From Spirosoma sordidisoli (GTDB lineage: Bacteria > Bacteroidota > Bacteroidia > Cytophagales > Spirosomataceae): DNA of 64,000 bases. Below, one piece after another: positions 9,562-17,469 of this stretch (position 1 is its first letter; every line of letters starts with the position of its first letter). The stretch spans positions 434,001 through 498,000 of the forward strand of contig NZ_SBLB01000002.1 of NCBI RefSeq assembly GCF_004138325.1, written 5' to 3'. The position numbers were made by a program, and so were the translations under genes. The notes under the pieces were generated by a model, which was not told the DNA's origin, made no database searches, and saw only the letters and a list, made by a program, of their open reading frames with translations.

Positions 9562-9948
9562 ATGAAACGCGTACTAGTTATTTTGGTAGGGCTACTGGCC
9601 CTGACGGCCTCTGTAGCCATGGTTAGCCGGGCGGCTCTGTTCAACTGGGTCAAAACGGCCCACGACTTCGGGCGTATCGAACAGGGTAAGCCCGTAACGG
9701 CTGAATTCCGGTTTACCAACCAGGGCGAACTACCGCTGCTGATCAGCCAGGCGAAAGGGTCCTGCGGCTGCACCGGGGTCGAGTTTCCCAAAGCGGCCGT
9801 CATGCCGGGAGCCTCGGGGGTAATTAAAGCGACCTTCAACGCAGCAACCGTAGGTCAGTTCAGCAAAAGCGTTTTTGTCGAGTCGAATGCCGAAGGCGGA
9901 ACCATGACGCTGTACGTAAAAGGCGAAGTGCTGAAAACCGCTCCGTAA
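9562..9948 (+). CDS. DUF1573 domain exported protein
   Basis: 128 residues with an N-terminal signal segment (VLVILVGLLALTASVAMVS). The remainder matches DUF1573: HDFGRIEQGKPVTAEFRFTN, the paired Cys of GSCGCTGV and the closing strand pattern GGTMTLYVKGEV. This is an immunoglobulin-like (ASH/MSP-type) beta-sandwich common in Bacteroidota periplasm and outer surface; the function is unknown. It is divergent from the sensor kinase operon and shares a 196-bp promoter region with it. Confidence 0.88.
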   Translation: MKRVLVILVGLLALTASVAMVSRAALFNWVKTAHDFGRIEQGKPVTAEFRFTNQGELPLLISQAKGSCGCTGVEFPKAAVMPGASGVIKATFNAATVGQFSKSVFVESNAEGGTMTLYVKGEVLKTAP

Positions 9949-9951
9949 AAG

Positions 9952-10020
9952 CCGGAACGCGCGGACCGAACAAAGAACCAGCCCCGTTGGCTTGTCTCCT
10001 GTTCAGTCCGCGCGTTCCGG
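9952..10020. terminator. long hairpin between convergent genes
   Basis: Two 20-base arms (9952-9971 and 10001-10020) pair with one mismatch around a 29-base spacer that has a small internal repeat. It lies between the DUF1573 gene and the convergent S9 peptidase gene and can serve both strands. There is no T-run on either side. Confidence 0.65.
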
Positions 10021-10039
10021 TATGGTAGCCGTCAGGCTG

Positions 10040-13009
10040 TTAATACTTCATTTCGCCCCGGTCTTTCTCAACGGCCGTCCGGCCTTCTTTCATCCAGACA
10101 GGCTCGGGTGCGTCCTTGAGATAATAGTCGAAGAACTGGTACATCCGGATGCTCAGATCCTTGGCGTTGTGGCGCTGGGTCAGGTTATGACCTTCGCCGT
10201 TATACACCACCATCCAGACGGGTTTGCTGAGTCGGCGCAGAGCCGTAAAGAATTCGATGCCCTGCTGCCAGGGAACGGCCCCGTCGGCGTCGTTATGCAT
10301 CAGCAGGACCGGAGTCTGAATCCGGTTGGCGTAGAAAAGGGGCGAGTTTTCGAGGTAGTTCATGGGCTTGTCCCAGAGGGTACCACCAATCCGGCTTTGG
10401 GTCTTCTCGTACTGGAACTGCCGGACAACCCCCGTTTCGCCCCGTATCCCGCCGTAAGCTGAGGTCATGTTGGCCACCGCAGCACCGGCCATGGCCGCCC
10501 GGAACAGGTTGGTGCGGGTAATGATGTAGGCTGTCTGGTAGCCCCCCCAACTCTGCCCCTGAATACCCAGCCGGTCGCGGTCTACAAAGCCCCGGTCGAG
10601 CAGACTCAGCACCCCGGGAACGATACAGTCGTACGCGTTCGGACCCGGCTGGCCGGTCGTATATACGATGTCGGGTACAAAAACCAGGTAACCGTTCGAT
10701 ACGCAGTAGGGTATGTTGATGGTTGAGCGGCTGGGCGAAGGAACCCGGTAGTCGTTCAGGGTTTCGGCGTTACGTTCGTAGAAATACGTCAGCATCGGGT
10801 ATTTCTTTTTCGGGTCGAAGCCTTCCGGTTTGAACAACAGCCCTTCCAGCCTGACGCCGTTGGTACCCAGCCAGCTGACCAGTTCTACACTACCCCAGCG
10901 AACGCTGTCCTGCTGCGGGTTGGTGCGGGTAAGCTGAACTGGTGCGGCAAAGGTGGTATCGGTCCTGTACAGATTGATCGGCTCCTGAAAGTTACCCCGG
11001 TAATACGTCATGGTTGGGGCTTGCTTGGCTTTCGACAGCCCGAAATACCGGTGCGGGCTATGGGCCAGCACCCGAATAGTTACCGATCCGGATGCGGGTG
11101 GTGTCGCCTGCAGTACGCCATTTTGTTTGTCGCTCTCCCAGATACCGGTTAGCCATAGCGTTTCTTTGGGATTGATGGCTTTCTCGTCGGGATTTGTATC
11201 GGCCCGGCGCAACCGGACTTTGTTGGTCCGGCCCCAGCCATTGGTCAAGGTGCGGGGCTTCTCGCGGCCGGTAGGGTCTATCTGCCAGATATCGTACCGG
11301 TCGTACAGCCATACGTAGCGGTCGTTGGTGGTCCAGCCCGCCGAGCCGTACGAACCGGGGAGGCTGGGCGTGTCGTGCTCTTCGTCGAAAAATTTGCTGG
11401 GTAAACCGCGCGTAAGGTCGATTCGTTTGCCATCGGCCACCGACCAGGCCCGCCAGAGCGAATCACGCTCATCGAACCAGTAGGCATAGGTTCCGCCCGG
11501 CGAGAGTCGGGGTTGGGAGGCCATAACGTCGTTGGCGATCCGCTTTTTGTCGCCGGTCTGGGTGTCGATCAGGTACAGATCCGTATGCCCGGGGTCCCAG
11601 GACGACTGAACCTGATAAGGCAGGTCGCTCAGACCGAGCAGGTAGCGGGTGTTTACTTTAGGGTCGAACGTAACCGTGGGTACTTCCCGACTGGCCAGCA
11701 GCGTGACCCGCGCCGGACCGGCAGGAGTCAGCTCCGCAACCGTCAGGAAACCCCGTTCTTTTTCTTCCTTGAGTCTCTTTTGCTGCATGGGCTGCAGGCG
11801 GCTGTCGGTCCAGCTCCAGACGTCCATCCGTACTTTCTCGTCGTCGGGGGTGAGGGTATCTTTGGTCGGTTTGGGCGCAATGGGGGAGGTCGAAAAATAC
11901 AGCCGGCTCCCGTCGTCCGAGAACTTTGGTTCGCGGTACTCATTCACCGACCACCGGGATGGCAGGGCTTTGGTCAGGGTGTCGGCCAGCACGCGGTAGG
12001 GCACTTCGGCCGGGGCCGTTTTGGCGCGCTTTCCTTTCGCCACCGGAGCTGGCGTCAGATTCTTGTAGTAGAGCGAGAACACCCGTACGTCGGCACCGGC
12101 ACTGTCGGCAGAGGCCATCCAGGCCAGTTGTTTACCGGTTTTGTCTACGGCCAGTCCTTTATACAGCTTGCGCTGCGAACTGCTGTCAACCAGTATGGTT
12201 TGGCCGTTCGTGGTGTTGATCATGAACACCCCCGGCGTAAGCGCTGCACCGGCTTTGAGGGAATCGGTAGCGGACTCACGGCTGTAAAAAATAGTCTGGC
12301 CATTATCCGACATAACCACGTTGGATACGTAGCGTACCGTTTTGCGGGTTCCGTCTGCCATGTTGAACAGCACCAGGTCGTCTCCTTTGGGCTTTTTGGC
12401 CGGGCCGCGCCGGGTCGCTACCGTGGTGGTTGATACGGGCGTAGTTGGCGTCAGCGTGTCTTTCCGGGGCGTTGTGCGGGCTTCGGCTACCAGTTTCGGG
12501 GCATTACCGTCCTGCAGGATGGCCAGCCACGACCCAGCGTCTTTCCCAAACATGAACGACTTCACGTTTGGCAGTCGGGTCGATTCGCCGGTCGCCAGAT
12601 TAAGCACCAACAGGCTGTCCTTGGGCATGTCGTCGGGCTTTTTCTTTTTCAGTTTGGCTTTCCGGGTATCAGCCAGCGGGACTTTCAGTCGCATGATCAG
12701 GTACCTGCTGTCGGGGGTAAACTGGGCCATGTAGCCCCGGGCGAAGGCGTAGGCTGGCTTGGCTACTGCCTGGGCCGGTGCGGTAGGTTTCGCCCCGGCC
12801 GTCGCGTCTGTCCGGCTGACCTGCAAAAGGCCATCGCCTTCCTGCGGATCGATCTGATAGGCCACCCAGCGGCCGTCGTTACTGAGTTTTTCTGCTCGTA
12901 TACTTTGCCATCGGTCGTAATCGCTGGCCTTGAGCGGTCGTTTGGGAGACTGTGCCCGGAGCGGAAGAGCCGCTGCCAGACAGAGAAAAGCCGTAATAAT
13001 TCGATTCAT
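10040..13009 (-). CDS. S9 family serine peptidase (prolyl oligopeptidase type)
   Basis: 989 residues with signal peptide MNRIITAFLCLAAALPLRAQ. An N-terminal beta-propeller (about 30-680, with PD40-like blades such as FSDDGSRLYFS and LSPGGTYAYWF) is followed by an alpha/beta-hydrolase domain. Catalytic residues appear to be Ser near 820 (GQSWGGYQ), Asp near 909 (NDADGAVPW) and His near 941 (GEGHNL). It should cut short peptides in the periplasm or outside. At 989 residues it is longer than typical dipeptidyl peptidases (about 700-760), because of extra propeller loops. It lies 60 bases downstream, on the minus strand, of no other peptidase; the GH130 gene upstream may be co-transcribed, since no terminator is visible between the two. 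Confidence 0.92.
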   Translation of the reverse strand: MNRIITAFLCLAAALPLRAQSPKRPLKASDYDRWQSIRAEKLSNDGRWVAYQIDPQEGDGLLQVSRTDATAGAKPTAPAQAVAKPAYAFARGYMAQFTPDSRYLIMRLKVPLADTRKAKLKKKKPDDMPKDSLLVLNLATGESTRLPNVKSFMFGKDAGSWLAILQDGNAPKLVAEARTTPRKDTLTPTTPVSTTTVATRRGPAKKPKGDDLVLFNMADGTRKTVRYVSNVVMSDNGQTIFYSRESATDSLKAGAALTPGVFMINTTNGQTILVDSSSQRKLYKGLAVDKTGKQLAWMASADSAGADVRVFSLYYKNLTPAPVAKGKRAKTAPAEVPYRVLADTLTKALPSRWSVNEYREPKFSDDGSRLYFSTSPIAPKPTKDTLTPDDEKVRMDVWSWTDSRLQPMQQKRLKEEKERGFLTVAELTPAGPARVTLLASREVPTVTFDPKVNTRYLLGLSDLPYQVQSSWDPGHTDLYLIDTQTGDKKRIANDVMASQPRLSPGGTYAYWFDERDSLWRAWSVADGKRIDLTRGLPSKFFDEEHDTPSLPGSYGSAGWTTNDRYVWLYDRYDIWQIDPTGREKPRTLTNGWGRTNKVRLRRADTNPDEKAINPKETLWLTGIWESDKQNGVLQATPPASGSVTIRVLAHSPHRYFGLSKAKQAPTMTYYRGNFQEPINLYRTDTTFAAPVQLTRTNPQQDSVRWGSVELVSWLGTNGVRLEGLLFKPEGFDPKKKYPMLTYFYERNAETLNDYRVPSPSRSTINIPYCVSNGYLVFVPDIVYTTGQPGPNAYDCIVPGVLSLLDRGFVDRDRLGIQGQSWGGYQTAYIITRTNLFRAAMAGAAVANMTSAYGGIRGETGVVRQFQYEKTQSRIGGTLWDKPMNYLENSPLFYANRIQTPVLLMHNDADGAVPWQQGIEFFTALRRLSKPVWMVVYNGEGHNLTQRHNAKDLSIRMYQFFDYYLKDAPEPVWMKEGRTAVEKDRGEMKY

Positions 13010-13069
13010 GTTTTCAGGTTGCTAGAAAGAAAAAACGAATATAACGGATATAGGAAAATATGTACCACT

Positions 13070-14128
13070 TTATATGTGTATTAACTCGGCTAAACCAACG
13101 CCTGAGTCAGCTGCACCGTAATATACCCATATTTTATTTGGGTGCGCGCTCTGAGCCGGCCACTGGATCCAGCCGTTCGAAAAGACGACATTGGGGAAGA
13201 ATCCTTCCTGCTCCCAGGGCAGATCAGGCGTAAGCAGCGGACCCGCCGAGCGGTCCAGCACCTGGGTGGGGTCGTCTTTGTCCAGCAGCGCCAGCGCCAG
13301 GGCGTAGGCATGGGTGGCGTCGGCGCCGTGGTAGCAGACCAGCCAGCCCTCGTCAGTCAGCAACGGCTCCGGGCCGGCTCCGATCTTGGCACCTTCCCAG
13401 GCAAAACGGGTGTCGGCCAGGCCCCGGCCCCCAAACAGGAACCGGTGATTGCCCCAGTTGACCCCATCCTCCGATTCGGCCATCCAAACCGAGGGTTTGC
13501 CTATTTCCGATACCATCGGGCGGTGGAGCATCACGTACTTACCGTTGATTTGTTTCGGAAACAGAGCCACGTCCTTGTTGGGGGGCGGGAGAATCAGGCC
13601 AAGCCGTTCTACGGTTGTAAAATCAGTGGTACGAGCCAGTCCGACGGCGGGTCCGTGCTCCGAAACGGCCGTGTAGGTGATCCAGTACTGATTGTCCAGA
13701 AACGTAATTCGGGCATCTTCAATGCCGAACGATTCGTCCATGCGGGCCGGAAACAGAAACGGTTTATCGTCGATATCGAAATGAATCCCGTCGCGGCTCC
13801 GGGCCAGCCGTAGGTGGCTGAGCGACGTCAGATACTGCTTGCCGTCGATGGTTACCACCCGGGGGTCATAGTCTCCTTCGGGTTCTTTAAAATGCCTGAC
13901 AGTCAGGGTCGGAATGCCATCTTTTTCTTCGATGAGTGGTATGGACAGGTACCCTTCCCGGGCCAGGGGGGCTTCGGCCACCCGCAGGAGCATGATCACT
14001 TCATCGCCCAATAAACAGGTAGCCGGATTAAACGCGCCGAGAACTTCAAAGCCGTCAATAGCGGGTTTTACATCAATTGTTTGTAAAATTGGCTGATCGA
14101 AAAGCCGTTTGAGCTGGTAGTTTTTCAT
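13070..14128 (-). CDS. glycoside hydrolase family 130 (mannoside phosphorylase-like)
   Basis: 352 residues from ATG 14128 (MKNYQLKRLFDQPIL). The frame is open to 14248 but that stretch contains a terminator and no family sequence. Five-bladed propeller motifs of GH130 are seen: GAFNPATCLL, LLRVAEAP, GDYDPRVV, GIEDARITFLD, LHRPM, WEGAKIGAGPEPL, VCYHGADA. Known GH130 enzymes phosphorolyse or hydrolyse beta-mannosides in the cytoplasm or periplasm; no signal peptide is seen, so a cytoplasmic phosphorylase is likely. The exact mannoside cannot be told. Confidence 0.9.
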   Translation of the reverse strand: MKNYQLKRLFDQPILQTIDVKPAIDGFEVLGAFNPATCLLGDEVIMLLRVAEAPLAREGYLSIPLIEEKDGIPTLTVRHFKEPEGDYDPRVVTIDGKQYLTSLSHLRLARSRDGIHFDIDDKPFLFPARMDESFGIEDARITFLDNQYWITYTAVSEHGPAVGLARTTDFTTVERLGLILPPPNKDVALFPKQINGKYVMLHRPMVSEIGKPSVWMAESEDGVNWGNHRFLFGGRGLADTRFAWEGAKIGAGPEPLLTDEGWLVCYHGADATHAYALALALLDKDDPTQVLDRSAGPLLTPDLPWEQEGFFPNVVFSNGWIQWPAQSAHPNKIWVYYGAADSGVGLAELIHI

Positions 14129-14154
14129 TCGTGAATATAAAGTAACGAGCCAGT

Positions 14155-14192
14155 AAAAAGACGCAGCCGGGGCCAAAAGCCAACGCTGCGTC
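14155..14192 (-). terminator. terminator-like hairpin in the GH130 leader
   Basis: On the minus strand an 8-bp GC-rich stem (GACGCAGC / GCTGCGTC) with an inner GGC/GCC pair is followed directly by TTTTT. It ends 27 bases before the GH130 start codon. No minus-strand gene lies upstream that it could terminate, so it may be an attenuator or the end of a small RNA. Confidence 0.6.
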
Positions 14193-14336
14193 CTAACTCG
14201 TTCGCTAATTACGGAGGATGCATTGCTATTTCGGGGCCATTTGGTCAAATACTTTTTGTGTCAGTAAAACCTTCCGGCAAAGAGTCGCGTTAAGGCTACT
14301 GCAAACCCCATTGACAACCCGCATATCTTTACAATC

Positions 14337-14585
14337 ATGTTACACCATCCCAGTTTTGAACAGGACGACGTACTGATGTTAAATCCCGATCCCGAAACGG
14401 CCGCTTTGGACGACGACGACGACGATTTCGACGGAGGAGCCGAATTTGACGAGTTAGGTTCCGGTGCCACCAGTGGCTATGGCGAAGACGACCTCGAAGA
14501 CATCGATGAGGACTTCGACGACGACCTTAGCGAAGAACTGGATGACGACATCGACGACGATCTCGACGATGACAGTATGGAATAG
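14337..14585 (+). CDS. very acidic small protein, function unknown
   Basis: 82 residues, of which about 28 are Asp and 10 Glu, with no Lys or Arg at all. The C-terminal half is a run of D/E clusters spaced by Leu or Ile (DDDLSEELDDDIDDDLDD), so it is almost certainly disordered or helix-forming only with partners. No signal peptide. TATCTTTA (14324-14331) just before the ATG is one base off a -7 box. A second disordered small gene follows after 35 bases. It could be a cation buffer, a DNA mimic or a chaperone-like tail, all inference. I recognise no family. Confidence 0.7.
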   Translation: MLHHPSFEQDDVLMLNPDPETAALDDDDDDFDGGAEFDELGSGATSGYGEDDLEDIDEDFDDDLSEELDDDIDDDLDDDSME

Positions 14586-14620
14586 GGAATCACCTAAAGC
14601 ACGCTAACTACTCAACACAT

Positions 14621-14803
14621 ATGAATCCACAGGAATCACTACAGGACTCAGAAGAAAACCGCGAGGCAGCGGGCAACGGAGGTCCCGACAACACCGCTCC
14701 CGATAGCGAAACGCAGTCTGGCGCTGCTAGTGCCGCTGGCGGACGTACCTCCGAAGAAGGCTCCCGGGCCACAAGCGATCCTGCTGAAGGTCGGGACGAA
14801 TAG
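14621..14803 (+). CDS. small hydrophilic disordered protein (hydrophilin-like)
   Basis: 60 residues made of only 12 amino acid types: M, N, P, Q, E, S, L, D, R, A, G and T. It has no aromatic residue, Ile, Val, Lys, Cys or His, and a single Leu; Gly is about 13%. This meets the compositional idea of a hydrophilin (glycine-rich, highly hydrophilic, disordered), a type linked to water stress. It is translated right after the acidic protein and probably from the same mRNA. A chance frame is possible because the sequence is low complexity. Confidence 0.55.
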   Translation: MNPQESLQDSEENREAAGNGGPDNTAPDSETQSGAASAAGGRTSEEGSRATSDPAEGRDE

Positions 14804-14815
14804 GAGACATTGGAC

Positions 14816-14862
14816 AGCCGTAGGTAGCGCACCACCCTCCCGGAAAGGCGCTGCCTACGGCT
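14816..14862. terminator. hairpin between small-protein genes and menF
   Basis: Arms AGCCGTAGGTAGCGC (14816-14830) and GCGCTGCCTACGGCT (14848-14862) pair in 14 of 15 positions. The second arm covers the menF stop codon at 14855, so one element ends both convergent units. Confidence 0.65.
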
Positions 14863-16120
14863 TGCTCAACACAGCCAGCAAGGTCTGGCATTTCATTTCC
14901 GTTTCCTGCCACTCGCGTTCCGGCACCGAATCTTCGGTCAGGCCGGCTCCGGCAATGAGTGTAGCCACGCGACCTTCCAGCTTCATACAGCGGATGTGCA
15001 CAAACAGATCCGTGGCTGGTTGTTCTTCCGTCGAACCGATATTGACCGGTCCCAGAAAACCAGCGTAGAACTCGCGGTCGTGGGTTTCGTGGCGCCGAAT
15101 AAAATTGAAGGCCCGATCGCGCGGCATGCCGCAGACGGCCGAGGTCGGATGAAGTAGCCGCAGCATGACGGTGCCCAGCTGGGGGTAATGCACCGCCTGC
15201 GTATCGACCGTAAACTGGGTGCCCAGGTGCATCAGATTACCGGCTACAATGGTCTTTGGCCCCTCTTCCAGGTATTCGCGCAGTCGAATTTTCTTAAAGC
15301 ATTCGATAATATACCGGCTTACCAGCGCCTGTTCCTCAATTTCTTTCTGCGACCACATAGCTTCTGCCGGTCGTTTGGCTACGCCGTTGGCATCGGTTGC
15401 CGACTGGGTACCCGCCAGCGAGAGGGTTCTGAAGAGGCCGTCGGCGTTCTGGCTAACCAGCCGTTCAGGGGTGGCGCTCATCCAGATCTGTCCACGTTCG
15501 GGTAACGACACGGCCGAAATAAAGGCGGTAGGATAGGTGTCGCACAGTGTATCGAACAGGGCTACCGCGTCGGGGGCCTCCGAGAACTCGACGCGCTTCG
15601 TTCGGGACAGCACCACTTTTCGGAATTCACCCCGCTGCATGGCCTCAACGGCCTGAGCAACACGGTGTATGTAGTCTGCCTGCGCGTTAGGGTCGGGGAG
15701 GTCGGTTAGCAACAGCGAAGCCGGGCGCTCTGCCGTTGGTTGTTCAGCTACTGCCTGCCAGAAGCGGTTTACGGCCGGATCGTTGGCTGTCTCCACGATT
15801 TTACCCCCCTGCTCACCAAACGTTGCGTGAATGTCGGCGCGCAGGAACAGCGTGCGGGCGGGGCTGTCGGGACCGAAGTCGAGGTTGTCGAAGGGACTAA
15901 TGGCAAATCCGGCGGGTAGTTCTTCCAGATCGACCGATACACGCGGCAATACGGTATCCAGCGAAACGATCAGATGTTTGTCGGCCCGGTTGGGGAGCCG
16001 CCAGAGCGCAGCGGGATACCCGAGCGAGAGCGCCGTTTGCCAGAGGTCAGTGGCCGTGGGCTGACTGGTAAGCCAGGATTTTTCAGAAAGTACGGTGTTG
16101 ATGAGCGGATCAGGTTGCAT
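14855..16120 (-). CDS. menF: isochorismate synthase (chorismate-binding enzyme)
   Basis: 421 residues from ATG 16120 (MQPDPLINTVLSEK); an alternative start lies at 16141. Converts chorismate to isochorismate, the first step of menaquinone synthesis. The C-terminal chorismate-binding domain is clear: FRKVVLSRTKRVEF, SATPERLVS, SLAGTQSA, WSQKEIEEQALV, NLMHLGTQF, LHPTSAVCGMPRDRA and REFYAGFLGPV. The MenI-like thioesterase gene lies 98 bases upstream on the same strand, which supports menaquinone rather than salicylate or siderophore synthesis. The N-terminal domain is diverged, as usual. Confidence 0.88.
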   Translation of the reverse strand: MQPDPLINTVLSEKSWLTSQPTATDLWQTALSLGYPAALWRLPNRADKHLIVSLDTVLPRVSVDLEELPAGFAISPFDNLDFGPDSPARTLFLRADIHATFGEQGGKIVETANDPAVNRFWQAVAEQPTAERPASLLLTDLPDPNAQADYIHRVAQAVEAMQRGEFRKVVLSRTKRVEFSEAPDAVALFDTLCDTYPTAFISAVSLPERGQIWMSATPERLVSQNADGLFRTLSLAGTQSATDANGVAKRPAEAMWSQKEIEEQALVSRYIIECFKKIRLREYLEEGPKTIVAGNLMHLGTQFTVDTQAVHYPQLGTVMLRLLHPTSAVCGMPRDRAFNFIRRHETHDREFYAGFLGPVNIGSTEEQPATDLFVHIRCMKLEGRVATLIAGAGLTEDSVPEREWQETEMKCQTLLAVLSKP

Positions 16121-16217
16121 AGTCAACAGCCGACCGGGCAAAAGATCGGCTGTATGGGTAACAGTTTGTAGACAGGATTTGTGCGTAACCCGGGCAATAA
16201 GTTGACAGGTACGACCG

Positions 16218-16634
16218 CTAGGGGGTAATAATAGCTATAGTCAACCGACTGACGCAGACCGTACGTCCCTGCTCGTCTGTGATGCGGATGTCCCAGACGT
16301 GGGTCGAGCGCCCGACGTGAATGGGCGTACACCGACCGTAAACCCAGCCCTCGCGCACCGAGCGGATGTGGTTGGCATTCACTTCTACGCCCACAGCCCG
16401 CTGGGTGGCAGGATCATCCAGCATCATGAAGGAAGCCGTACTACCCATCGACTCCGCCAGCACGACCGAGGCTCCGCCGTGCAGGATGCCGAAGGGCTGG
16501 TGCGTGCGGGCATCCACCGGCATCCGGGCCAGCAAATAGCCTTCGCCGGCTTCTGTAAACTCAATACCAAGGTGTTTAACAATAGAGTCGGCGTGGGCAA
16601 AGGAAAGGTTACTCAGGTCGAAACCAGCTTTCAT
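16218..16634 (-). CDS. menI: hotdog thioesterase, MenI/YdiI-like
   Basis: 138 residues from ATG 16634 (MKAGFDLSNLSF); an upstream in-frame ATG at 16673 would start too near the promoter. The PaaI/YdiI type hotdog fold shows HQPFGILHGGASVVLAESMG, with the HGG turn and catalytic Glu in the following helix, as in E. coli YdiI (136 residues), which releases 1,4-dihydroxy-2-naphthoate from its CoA ester. Its place just ahead of isochorismate synthase fits a role in menaquinone synthesis. The exact substrate is inferred from context. Confidence 0.82.
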   Translation of the reverse strand: MKAGFDLSNLSFAHADSIVKHLGIEFTEAGEGYLLARMPVDARTHQPFGILHGGASVVLAESMGSTASFMMLDDPATQRAVGVEVNANHIRSVREGWVYGRCTPIHVGRSTHVWDIRITDEQGRTVCVSRLTIAIITP

Positions 16635-16652
16635 AATGCAGTGGTTTATTCT

Positions 16653-16660
16653 TAATTTTG
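16653..16660 (+). promoter_or_regulatory. -7 box of the histidine phosphatase gene
   Basis: TAATTTTG matches TAnnTTTG; the predicted start near 16664 leaves about 30 bases before the TTG start codon at 16694. The -33 position reads CTTTC, a weak match. Confidence 0.55.
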
Positions 16661-16661
16661 T

Positions 16662-16675
16662 AGTTGAATACAACT
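16662..16675. promoter_or_regulatory. palindromic operator candidate between divergent promoters
   Basis: AGTTG-AATA-CAACT is a perfect 5-bp inverted repeat placed between the two divergent -7 boxes, over the predicted transcription starts. Confidence 0.4.
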
Positions 16676-16680
16676 TAAGA

Positions 16681-16688
16681 CAAAGCTA
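16681..16688 (-). promoter_or_regulatory. -7 box of the menI-menF operon
   Basis: On the minus strand TAGCTTTG matches TAnnTTTG. The transcript would start near 16677, about 43 bases before the menI ATG. No TTG is seen at -33. Confidence 0.55.
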
Positions 16689-16693
16689 AGGGC

Positions 16694-17332
16694 TTGCAGC
16701 AAAAAACCATTTATTTAATTCGCCACGGCGAAACGGACTACAACCGACGGGGCGTAGTTCAGGGCAGTGGTGTCGACTCGGACCTCAACGACATGGGTCG
16801 GGCGCAGGCGATGGCCTTTTTTCAGGCGTATCAGCACGTACCTTTCGACAAAATCTACATCTCCGCGCTGAAGCGTACGTACCAGACGGTTGAGTCGTTT
16901 ATCGAACTGGGCCTGCCCTACGAAAAGCTACCGGGTCTGAACGAGATCAGCTGGGGCGTTATGGAAGGCCGGGTGCCGGGTAACATCGAAAACGAGTACT
17001 ACAGCGCACTCATCACGGCCTGGGCGTCGGGTAATACCGCCCTGCCAACCGACGGCGGAGAAAGCCCCGACCAGGTGGTGGTTCGGCAACGGGTGGCTAT
17101 AGAAGCTATTCTGTCGCATCCGGACGAGAGCACGGTGCTGGTGGCCATGCATGGTCGGGCTATGCGTATCCTGCTCTGCTGGCTTACCAATCAGCCACTG
17201 GCCCATATGGATCAGTTCGAGCACAGTAATCTCTGTCTCTATAAGCTTCAGTACAACTACGAGACCGCTGCGTTCACGATCGAACAGGCCAATGATACGG
17301 CGCATCTGCTGACGCTGGCCCTGGCGCACTAG
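16694..17332 (+). CDS. histidine phosphatase family protein
   Basis: 212 residues. The phosphoglycerate-mutase-like fold has the catalytic YLIRHGETDYNRRG at 6-19 and the second active-site His in VAMHGRAMRIL. The start must be TTG at 16694: an in-frame TAA at 16676 blocks longer forms and no ATG lies near the RHG motif. Such cytosolic enzymes may be phosphoglycerate mutases, alpha-ribazole phosphatases or general phosphatases; the sequence does not decide. It is divergent from menI and shares its promoter region. Confidence 0.9.
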   Translation: MQQKTIYLIRHGETDYNRRGVVQGSGVDSDLNDMGRAQAMAFFQAYQHVPFDKIYISALKRTYQTVESFIELGLPYEKLPGLNEISWGVMEGRVPGNIENEYYSALITAWASGNTALPTDGGESPDQVVVRQRVAIEAILSHPDESTVLVAMHGRAMRILLCWLTNQPLAHMDQFEHSNLCLYKLQYNYETAAFTIEQANDTAHLLTLALAH

Positions 17333-17469
17333 GCCTGTTTGCCGATTCCGGTAGTACCAGTGTACGCGCCAGTAATCCGCCAATAGCTCCTTTGGTAATG
17401 GGTAGCTGGGTACAGATGCCTTCTTTCTCGTACATTCGCTCATAGTCCGGTAGTGGACGCGACTGACGC

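Noticed and set aside
13070-14248. Longer GH130 frame from 14248
   Set aside because: The upstream stretch contains a terminator-like hairpin and no GH130 sequence.
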